A stretch of DNA of 38,665 nt from Caulobacterales bacterium (GTDB lineage Bacteria; Pseudomonadota; Alphaproteobacteria; Caulobacterales; Caulobacteraceae): NCBI GenBank assembly GCA_017307205.1, contig JAFKGN010000171.1, forward strand, positions 842-39,506, read 5' to 3'. The notes below the pieces were generated by a model. It did not search any database. It was not told the origin of the DNA and saw only the letters and a list, made by a program, of their open reading frames with translations. This document shows, in pieces, positions 32,888 through 38,665 of the stretch. The translations under genes and the position numbers were made by a program. Every line of letters begins with the position of its first letter. Within the stretch, counting starts at the first letter, position 1.

Positions 32888-33210
32888 CGACGCGTCTGTT
32901 CGACACCCTCGCCCGCCTGGCCGCGACCATCGAGAGCCGCAAGGGCGGAGACCCCAAGGCTTCCTACACGGCCCAGCTGCTGAGCGACCCGGCCAAGGCC
33001 GCCAAGAAACTCGGCGAAGAAGCGACCGAGACGGTGATCGCCGCCGTGTCTCAGGACGCCGACGCCCTGGCGGCCGAGAGCGCCGACCTGCTCTACCACT
33101 GGCTGGCCCTGGCCGCCGCCAAGGGCCTGGACCTCGACGCCGTCGCCGCCAAGCTGGAGGCCCGCGAGGGTCAGTCGGGCGTCGCCGAGAAGGCCTCGCG
33201 GCCTTCGTAG
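32884..33210 (+). CDS. hisE: Phosphoribosyl-ATP pyrophosphohydrolase
   Basis: A 108-residue all-alpha enzyme that hydrolyses phosphoribosyl-ATP to phosphoribosyl-AMP, an early step of histidine synthesis. [25 protein letters not shown] and [14 protein letters not shown], with the metal-binding EExxE pattern, and [10 protein letters not shown] are typical. It is a stand-alone HisE, not fused to HisI. Its ATG lies within the hisF stop (ATGA, 32884-32887). hisG, hisD, hisC and hisI are not in the window. Confidence 0.97.
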   Translation: MTTRLFDTLARLAATIESRKGGDPKASYTAQLLSDPAKAAKKLGEEATETVIAAVSQDADALAAESADLLYHWLALAAAKGLDLDAVAAKLEAREGQSGVAEKASRPS

Positions 33211-33219
33211 GTCCAAACG

Positions 33220-33247
33220 AAAAGGGCCGGAGGTCGCCCCCCGGCCC
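33220..33247 (-). terminator. Terminator between hisE and the TonB receptor gene
   Basis: GGGCCGG (33224-33230) pairs with CCGGCCC (33241-33247) across a 10-base loop. On the minus strand the stem is followed by TTTTCG (complement of 33218-33223), a proper rho-independent arrangement for the TonB receptor gene. It may also help end the his transcript from the other side. Confidence 0.7.
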
Positions 33248-33271
33248 GATCCGTTCGTGCTCGGCCCTCGT

Positions 33272-35575
33272 CTAGAAGGCCTTCTTCACCGTCACGAAGA
33301 ACTGCCGCGGCGGCGCGGTCAGCACCGTCTGGGCCGTGCCGTTGATGTCGTTGTTGACGAAGCCGCCTGAGCCGATCGTCGAGATGTAGTCCTCGTCGGT
33401 CAGGTTGCTGACATTGCCCTGGATCTCCAGGCCCTTGGTCCAGCCGCTTTCGCTGAGGAACTTGTAGCCCACGGTCAGGTCGGTGACCGTGGTCGAGGGC
33501 GCGAGGCCGCCGATGTTCTCGTAGGTGTAGTAGCGCTCACCTGTGTAGGCGACGCCCAGCTTGCCGTAGAAGCCGTCCTGATCGAACGACAGCTCGCCCT
33601 TGAAGATGTTCTTCGGCGTGTTGACGACGGTCTTGTCCTTGGTGCGAACGGTGACCGCGCCCGTGCCGTCGACGACGTCATCCTCGTAGGTCGAGTCGTT
33701 GTAGGTGTAGGCGCCGTAGAGCGACCAGGCGTCGGTCAGGCGGAAGGTGCCGGCCAGCTCCAGGCCCTTGGTCGCCACTGAACCGACATTCGACAGGATC
33801 GCCGGCAGGCCGAGGATCGGGGCGGCGGTGCTGGCGGCCAGCTGCCGGTCGTCGAAGGCGACGTTGTAGAAGGCCGCGACGCCCTGGAAGCGCTCGTTGT
33901 GGTAGCGCAGGCCGAGTTCGACCGTCTTCGAGCTTTCCGGGTTCAGCGTCTTGGAGATGTAGTCGACCGCGGTCTGGCTCAGGGAGCCGAACGGACCGGC
34001 GGTGGCCGCCGAGACGTAGGCGCCCATGTTCTCCGTGTAGCCGCCGAACACCTCCACGCCCGCAAGGCCTTGGGCGTCCAGGCTGTAGACGAAGCCGAGC
34101 TGGGGCAGAAAGCTGTCCTTGGACTCGATCTTGCCGGTCAGGGGCGCGCCGACCACGGTCTTGACGCTGTTCTCGACCTTGATGGCCTTGAAGCCGAAGT
34201 TGACCTTCAGGGCGTCGGTGACCGACCAAGTGTCTTCCAGGTGGCCGGTCGTGGTCTTGGTGTCGAAGCTGTACTGCCACTGGGTGGCGAACGGGTTGGA
34301 CTGGAAGTCCAGCGGATCGCGCGACGGGGCCGCGGCAGTCTCGGCGTAGAAGCGGCGCGCCTGGTTGAAGTCGTTTTGCTCGGTCCAGAAGCCGCCGCCG
34401 ATCACGTGGGCGCCGAGGTCGACGGTGAAGCCGCCGATGAAGCCCTTGCGGTCGATGTCGTACTCGGTGGTGCGGATCGACAGCGGCGCGGCGGTCGAAC
34501 CGGGCGTGCCGTAGCCCGGGCTGGGCAGGTAGGGCGTGTACCAGAGGCCCTGGCCTTCGTTGGTGTGGCCATAGACCGTGCCGTTCAGGGTCAGGACGTC
34601 GTTGACCGGCAGGTCTAGGGTCAGGCCGTAGAGGTTGTCGTCACGGATACCGGCGCCCGCATAGTAGGCGTCGTCGACGGTGGCGAACGGAGCCGGCAGC
34701 GGCTGACCGGTCAGGTAGGCCTGGGCGGCGGCGATGGCCAGAGCCCAGTTCGGCTGGGTGTTGTCCCAGTCGCGGCCGAGGCGCTTGATCATCGCGAACG
34801 AGAGGTCCTGGTAGTCCTGCTCGCGGCGTTCGGAGTGGTTGTAGAAGCCGGTCAGCTCGCCGCGACCGACGGGCAGCACCGCTTTGAGGTCATACTGGCG
34901 CTGCTTCTGCTCGCCACCGCCCTTCCACTTGTCGGCGTTCTGATCGGCGAACGACGCATAGGCCCGCAGGCCGCCGAGGCCCTCGATAGCCCCGCTGTCG
35001 ATGCGGCCGTAGAAGCGGCGCATGCTGGCCGAGCCGGCGGTGACGTTGGCCTGGCCGCCGAAGGTCTCGGACGGATCACGCGAGAAGAACTGCAGGGTGC
35101 CGCCGAGGTTCGAGGTCGAGGCGACGCCGAGCGCGCCTGCGCCCTGGGCCAGCTCGACGCGGCCGATGTCCTCGCTGGAGATCGCGCGGCTGATGTGCAG
35201 GCCGTTGTGGTTGCCGTAGCTCATGTCGCCAAGCGGCACGCCGTCGAGCGTGAAGCCCAGCTGGTTCTGGTTGAAGCCGCGGATCGAGATACGCGCCGAC
35301 CACTCATAGGCCCCGAAGGCGTCGGACGACTGGACGGTGACGCCCGGCAGCTTGTCGATGGCCTTCAGCGGGCTGCTGCCGGCGACTTCAAGCTGCATCT
35401 GCTCGTTGTTCAGGGTCTGGACCTGGCGGCTCTGGCCCTGGCCAAGGACGATGATTTCCTCGACGGCGCCGGCGGTGACGTCATCGGCGGCGGGCGCGGG
35501 CGCGGGTTCGGCCGCGAAGGCCGGAGCGGCGAACAGGCAGCAAGCGGCCGCGCCAAGCAGAAGATGTCGCTTCAT
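33272..35575 (-). CDS. TonB-dependent outer-membrane receptor
   Basis: A 767-residue receptor. It has a signal peptide (residues 1-21), a TonB-box-like VEEIIVLGQ near residue 38, a plug domain (LKAIDKLPGVTVQSSDAFGAYEWSARISIRGFNQNQLGFTLDGVPLGD, then SNLGGTLQFFSRDP) and a long 22-strand barrel that ends in the classic terminal phenylalanine (FFVTVKKAF). It takes up a large or scarce ligand (siderophore, sugar, cofactor) using TonB energy; the ligand cannot be named from sequence, and no Fur-like site is evident. It starts with ATG at 35575 with GGGGGA upstream. It lies between the his cluster and the smr-mltA-Tim44 block, transcribed with the latter strand but separated by 128 bases. Confidence 0.95.
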   Translation of the reverse strand: MKRHLLLGAAACCLFAAPAFAAEPAPAPAADDVTAGAVEEIIVLGQGQSRQVQTLNNEQMQLEVAGSSPLKAIDKLPGVTVQSSDAFGAYEWSARISIRGFNQNQLGFTLDGVPLGDMSYGNHNGLHISRAISSEDIGRVELAQGAGALGVASTSNLGGTLQFFSRDPSETFGGQANVTAGSASMRRFYGRIDSGAIEGLGGLRAYASFADQNADKWKGGGEQKQRQYDLKAVLPVGRGELTGFYNHSERREQDYQDLSFAMIKRLGRDWDNTQPNWALAIAAAQAYLTGQPLPAPFATVDDAYYAGAGIRDDNLYGLTLDLPVNDVLTLNGTVYGHTNEGQGLWYTPYLPSPGYGTPGSTAAPLSIRTTEYDIDRKGFIGGFTVDLGAHVIGGGFWTEQNDFNQARRFYAETAAAPSRDPLDFQSNPFATQWQYSFDTKTTTGHLEDTWSVTDALKVNFGFKAIKVENSVKTVVGAPLTGKIESKDSFLPQLGFVYSLDAQGLAGVEVFGGYTENMGAYVSAATAGPFGSLSQTAVDYISKTLNPESSKTVELGLRYHNERFQGVAAFYNVAFDDRQLAASTAAPILGLPAILSNVGSVATKGLELAGTFRLTDAWSLYGAYTYNDSTYEDDVVDGTGAVTVRTKDKTVVNTPKNIFKGELSFDQDGFYGKLGVAYTGERYYTYENIGGLAPSTTVTDLTVGYKFLSESGWTKGLEIQGNVSNLTDEDYISTIGSGGFVNNDINGTAQTVLTAPPRQFFVTVKKAF

Positions 35576-35703
35576 GGTCCAGTATCCCCCAGCCGCGCTC
35601 GGGAGCGGCGCGGACTCGGGCGACCGGATAGCGGCGGACGGCGAAGGTTCGCCGACGGTTCTGAGCGCGCTTGCTGACAGACGCGCGACGAACTTGCGAC
35701 AGG

Positions 35704-36231
35704 CTAAGCTTTACGCTTCAGGGCCACATAGAGCGCGCCGGCGCCGCCGTGATGACGTGCGGCTTCCGAGACTCCGGCGACGACCGAACGCAGGGGAGGG
35801 GCGCCCAGCCACTCGGGCACATAGCGCCGCAGCACACCTTCGCCGCGCGAGCCCTTGCCGGTGATGATCAGGCAGGCGCGATAACCGTCGTCGACGGCGC
35901 GCAGAACAAAGCTCTCCAGAACGGCGCGGGCGCGATCCTGATCGAGACCATGCAGATCGAGCCGAGCCTCGGGCCGGTCGCGCACGATGCGACGCTTGCG
36001 GTTAGGCTCGATGACCTCCGGCGGCGGGGCGGGCTTCGGCCCCTTGGCCTTGGTCTTCGGCGGCGGGCCGACCGGCACACGCATCGCCGCGATCGGTTCA
36101 GGCTTCGGGGCAGGCGGTTGGGCCTCAGGAATGACCGGCTGCGACTTGCCCGGCCGGGGGCGCACGGTCGAGGTCACCCGCGCCCACAGCTTCAGGTCAT
36201 CGATCGGAAGCTGCGGCGGCCGGCGGGTCAT
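35704..36231 (-). CDS. Smr domain protein
   Basis: A 175-residue protein. The first ~75 residues are proline- and lysine-rich and probably disordered. The C-terminal Smr domain has RLDLHGLDQDRARAVLESFV (LDLHG motif), IITGKGSRGEGVLRRYVPEWL (TGKG motif) and AARHHGGAGALYVALKR. Smr domains bind or cut nucleic acids, as in the MutS2 C-terminus; some rescue stalled ribosomes by cutting mRNA. The start is 6 bases after the mltA stop, so it belongs to the Tim44-mltA-smr transcript. Confidence 0.9.
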   Translation of the reverse strand: MTRRPPQLPIDDLKLWARVTSTVRPRPGKSQPVIPEAQPPAPKPEPIAAMRVPVGPPPKTKAKGPKPAPPPEVIEPNRKRRIVRDRPEARLDLHGLDQDRARAVLESFVLRAVDDGYRACLIITGKGSRGEGVLRRYVPEWLGAPPLRSVVAGVSEAARHHGGAGALYVALKRKA

Positions 36232-36237
36232 CGCCGT

Positions 36238-37392
36238 CTAGGATAGCGGAACCAGGCGGTAGAGCCGCAAGGTGTGACGCACGCGGCCAGCCTCAGTGCC
36301 GGCGGCGTCGCCGGTGCCCATGTAGAGGTCGGCCCGCACCGCGCCCTTGATGGCCCCGCCGGTGTCCAAAGCCATGGCGGCGCGGCGATAGGTCGGGAAG
36401 GCGCCGGCCAGTCTCGGCGCCTCGGCGTCGATCCAGTAGAGGCCCCCGAGATTATGCTGCGACAGGTCCACGGCGATGGCCCGGCCTGGCGGCAAGGAAA
36501 CCCCCGCGGCTCCCTGCGGCTCCCGGCCGTCGTCCGGCCCAAGGTTGAAGAACACGTAGCGCGGATTGAGCGCCATGATCGCATCGGCCTCGCGACCCCG
36601 GTGGTCGGCCAGCCAACGGCGGATGTTGTCGCCCGAGGTGTTGTTGTCCGGCAGCAGGCCGCGATCGCGCATGGGAATGGCGATCCCGACATAGGGTTTG
36701 CCGTTGTGGGCGGCGAACGTCGCCCTGAGCCGGCGGCCGTCGTCGAAGGTCAGGACCCCTGAGCCCTGGATCTGCAGGAAGAACAGGTCCTCCGGGCGCA
36801 TCCACGCCAAGGCCCCAGCCGCTGAGCCGGCCTCGATGCCCGCGCGATCGGGATAGGGCTCGACCTTGCCGTCGCGGTCGCGGCCAATCAGCGTCTGATC
36901 CGGCGTCGCCGGGTCGGACGCGCTGAGAACGACCGAGACCATGTCATCCGGCTTGGGCCGCACGGGGGCGCTGAACTCGGAGGTTCGACGGGTCCTCGCC
37001 TCGTACTGCGGGGCGAAATAGGCGGTCAGCAGGCCTTCGCCGCCGACAGGTTCCGCGCGAAAGTTGTTTTCCAGGAAGGCCCGCGCTTCGCCATCGTCGA
37101 AACCGCGCAGGGCGCGGGCGCGGCCGCAGAGCGCCAGCATCGCCGCATCCTTCGAGACGCCGCAGCCGGCGCGGAAAGCCTCGAGCGCCGCGACATGATC
37201 CTCAGTCGCCCAGCCGGGCAGGCCTGGCAGGTTGGAGGCGGGCGTGATCGGGACCGCCGCGGGCGGAGCCTCGGCCGGCGGCTGAGACGACGGCGTCGGT
37301 CCGCTCGGTGGGCGAACGGGCATCGGCGCGCTGACGCAGCCGGCGAGGGTCAGCGCGGCGAACAGGCCGGCGCTGAGAGTGAGTAAGCGCAA
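36238..37392 (-). CDS. mltA: Membrane-bound lytic transglycosylase A
   Basis: A 384-residue lipoprotein with lipobox LAGC (Cys19), a proline-rich linker (residues ~24-50) and the MltA core: GLLTAYFAPQYEARTRR, LFFLQIQGSGVLTFDDG, YVGIAIPMRDRG, RYVFFNLGPDDG and the 3D domain ALDTGGAIKGAVRADLYMGTGD with the catalytic Asp. It cuts peptidoglycan glycan strands to 1,6-anhydro muropeptides in the periplasm. The start is TTG at 37392, directly after the TAG of the Tim44-like gene and in the same frame; no ATG or GTG would keep the signal peptide, and GGAGG lies 5 bases upstream, so TTG is well supported. Confidence 0.95.
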   Translation of the reverse strand: MRLLTLSAGLFAALTLAGCVSAPMPVRPPSGPTPSSQPPAEAPPAAVPITPASNLPGLPGWATEDHVAALEAFRAGCGVSKDAAMLALCGRARALRGFDDGEARAFLENNFRAEPVGGEGLLTAYFAPQYEARTRRTSEFSAPVRPKPDDMVSVVLSASDPATPDQTLIGRDRDGKVEPYPDRAGIEAGSAAGALAWMRPEDLFFLQIQGSGVLTFDDGRRLRATFAAHNGKPYVGIAIPMRDRGLLPDNNTSGDNIRRWLADHRGREADAIMALNPRYVFFNLGPDDGREPQGAAGVSLPPGRAIAVDLSQHNLGGLYWIDAEAPRLAGAFPTYRRAAMALDTGGAIKGAVRADLYMGTGDAAGTEAGRVRHTLRLYRLVPLS

Positions 37393-37402
37393 CTACGCCT
37401 CC
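37390..37402 (-). promoter_or_regulatory. Ribosome binding site deciding the mltA TTG start
   Basis: On the minus strand GGAGG (37398-37402), spacer CGTAG, then TTG (37390-37392). The spacer holds the Tim44-like stop codon TAG, in frame with TTG, so initiation of mltA occurs right where the upstream gene ends. Confidence 0.6.
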
Positions 37403-38070
37403 GCGGCGTCCACGTGGATCAGCGTCCAGTTGGGGTCGCGGCTCTTAAGATTGCGTTGGAAGGTCCAGAGTTCGGCGGTGCGCTTGTCATCGACCGCCTC
37501 ACCTTCCGGCCCCTTCGAGCGGCTGCGGAACTCGGCCAGGAAACGCACCGTCGCCTCGGCGAAATCGCCGTGGACCTCGACCTTTTCCAGGTCGGCGCGG
37601 GGCGCGTGCGGGAATTCGATCTGCTCGCTGCGGCCTTCGGCCTCACGCGCGGCGATCGCGCCGTCGAAGCCGTCGAACACCGGCGGCGAGAGCAGGTTGC
37701 GCAGGGTATCGCGGTCGCCGGCGCCGAACGCCTTGACCACCATCTCGTAAGCCTGGCGCGCGCCGTCTAGGAAGCGGCCGGGCTCGAAGCTGGGATCGCG
37801 AGCGCGAAGGGCCGCGACGCCGGTCAGGCCGGCTGCGGTTTCGTCTCCAACGTCGCGCGGCCCAATCTGCGTGGACGCCGGCGGAACGACCTGGGCGGGG
37901 GGCGCATCCTCCGGCTGACGGCCGACCCGACGGCCGAGCACCGCATAGAGCTGGTAGAGGACGACGCCCGCCAGCACCGCGAAGATGATCAGTTCAAGAG
38001 CCTGCAAGGCGAAACGGTCCAATCCCGAGAGATGTAGCAACGCCTCTATATAGGCTTGCGTTTCGGCCAC
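37393..38070 (-). CDS. Tim44-like inner-membrane protein
   Basis: A protein of up to 225 residues: a hydrophobic N-terminal segment ([23 protein letters not shown]) followed by RRVGRQPED, a low-complexity linker and a C-terminal Tim44/NTF2-like domain ([36 protein letters not shown], then [21 protein letters not shown]). Bacterial Tim44-like proteins (TimA) are thought to resemble the mitochondrial import motor anchor. The longest frame starts with GTG at 38070, but family members begin with the membrane segment, and a promoter-like pair overlaps codons 1-8, so the true start may be TTG at 38022 or 38007. It leads the Tim44-mltA-smr operon and is divergent from secB. Confidence 0.85.
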   Translation of the reverse strand: MAETQAYIEALLHLSGLDRFALQALELIIFAVLAGVVLYQLYAVLGRRVGRQPEDAPPAQVVPPASTQIGPRDVGDETAAGLTGVAALRARDPSFEPGRFLDGARQAYEMVVKAFGAGDRDTLRNLLSPPVFDGFDGAIAAREAEGRSEQIEFPHAPRADLEKVEVHGDFAEATVRFLAEFRSRSKGPEGEAVDDKRTAELWTFQRNLKSRDPNWTLIHVDAAEA

Positions 38071-38075
38071 GTCAC
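38047..38075 (-). promoter_or_regulatory. Promoter-like pair before the Tim44-mltA-smr operon
   Basis: On the minus strand GTGACG (38070-38075), a 17-bp spacer and TATATA (38047-38052) match the -35 and -10 consensus at 5/6 and 5/6. Transcription would begin near 38040, downstream of the GTG at 38070. Confidence 0.4.
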
Positions 38076-38170
38076 CGCGCGCCGCCGCGTTGCACCCGCT
38101 GAACCCGCATGATAGTCGCCGCGGCCTGGATATTGCGGCGCCGCCGCCCGACGAACGGAACCTTCAACTC

Positions 38171-38665
38171 ATGACCGATACCGAATCCGGCGCCCCCGCC
38201 GCCGCCCCCGAGGCCCAGGCGGGCCCGCCGGGCCTGCGCATCGTGGCCCAGTTCGTTCGCGACCTGTCGTTCGAAAACCCGCGCGCCCCGGAATCGCTGC
38301 GCGCCAACGAAGCCCAGCCCCAGATCGACATGAACGTCGAGCTTGGCGCCCGTGGCCGTGACGACGGCTTGTTCGAAGTCGATGTGAAGCTCTCGGCCCG
38401 CGCCGCGCGCGGCGACGACCCGGTGTTCCACGTCGAGGTGGTCTACGGCGGCCTGTTCGCCATCGACAACGTCTCGCCCGAGGACATGGAGCCGGTGCTG
38501 CTGATCGAGTGCCCGCGCTTCCTGTTCCCGTTCGCCCGCCGGCTCATCGCCGACGTCACCGGCGAGGGCGGCTTCCCGCCGTTCATGGTCGATCCGATCG
38601 ACTTCGGCGCCATCTACGCCGCGCGCAAGGCGCAGGGCACGCTCGGCGAGACCGTCGGCAACGCC
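38171..38665 (+). CDS. secB: Protein-export chaperone SecB, 5' part
   Basis: At least 165 codons are visible; the frame is open at the window end, so only the last few residues can be missing. After a variable Ala/Pro-rich N-terminus ([20 protein letters not shown]) come [22 protein letters not shown], the SecB signature strand, [11 protein letters not shown], and the [33 protein letters not shown] block. SecB tetramers hold pre-proteins unfolded and pass them to SecA. The ATG is at 38171. It is divergent from the Tim44-like gene across a 100-base gap. Confidence 0.96.
   Translation, partial: MTDTESGAPAAAPEAQAGPPGLRIVAQFVRDLSFENPRAPESLRANEAQPQIDMNVELGARGRDDGLFEVDVKLSARAARGDDPVFHVEVVYGGLFAIDNVSPEDMEPVLLIECPRFLFPFARRLIADVTGEGGFPPFMVDPIDFGAIYAARKAQGTLGETVGNA

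Noticed and set aside
33211..33271. Considered a CRISPR or other repeat because of the G/C runs after hisE
   Set aside because: It is a single stem-loop followed by T residues on the minus strand, that is, a terminator; no repeated units exist.
1..38665. Searched for tRNA, rRNA, transposase, integrase, prophage, toxin-antitoxin and defence genes
   Set aside because: None is recognisable by eye; all large frames are accounted for by core or envelope genes.

Overview
The window is a gene-dense, GC-rich chromosomal segment of an alphaproteobacterium, most likely a member of the Caulobacteraceae (Caulobacter/Phenylobacterium type). Evidence for this is the monofunctional hisB followed by hisH-hisA-hisF-hisE, the hslV-hslU pair, the Tim44-like/MltA/Smr genes divergent from secB (an arrangement I associate with the region near the Caulobacterales replication origin), a lipoprotein I recognise as the CC0125/CC1285 family, and alphaproteobacterial small proteins such as the DUF1674/SdhAF4-like protein and DUF2244. 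This is ordinary core chromosome: I see no transposase, integrase, phage gene, CRISPR array, rRNA or tRNA. No stretch longer than about 200 bases lacks a gene.

Layout. 1-949 is the 3' part of cysNC (sulfate activation). 1040-3966 is a group of exported proteins: a DUF2490 barrel-like protein, a divergently transcribed periplasmic cupredoxin, a DUF3034 barrel-like protein and an exported truncated haemoglobin. 3963-6474 holds an alpha/beta hydrolase, a lipoprotein and a reductase-TetR operon with a palindrome on its promoter. 6446-12512 is a mostly minus-strand housekeeping block (rsmB, rpe, a heparinase II/III-like protein, purH) interrupted by a plus-strand intradiol dioxygenase. 12566-17009 contains the DUF1674 protein, pyrF, a MarC protein, a membrane-anchored aspartic protease, an SDR, and a flavodoxin-like protein with its Rrf2 regulator. 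17199-24096 runs from kup and argG through a methyltransferase, KTSC, MAPEG, LysE, a lipoprotein and a DUF1232 protein. 24069-29006 has a MoeB/ThiF enzyme, hslVU, an Ada-type repair protein, DUF2244 and nth. 29134-33210 is adenosine kinase plus the his cluster. 33272-38665 is a TonB receptor, smr, mltA, the Tim44-like gene and the start of secB.

Genes that work together: hisB-H-A-F-E are translationally coupled and follow an adenosine kinase gene; HisF/HisH release AICAR, which PurH (also here) consumes. HslV and HslU form one protease. The cupredoxin, DUF3034 and globin genes share one intergenic region that carries three palindromes. The flavodoxin-like gene and its Rrf2 regulator look like a redox-responsive pair, and the reductase and TetR genes look like a self-controlled operon.

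The most interesting candidates for undescribed biology are the cupredoxin/DUF3034/globin divergon, the TetR-type palindrome that covers the promoter and start codon of a possibly leaderless operon, the Rrf2 dyad spanning its own promoter, a 97-bp inverted repeat after hslU, and the in-frame TAG-TTG junction between the Tim44-like gene and mltA.
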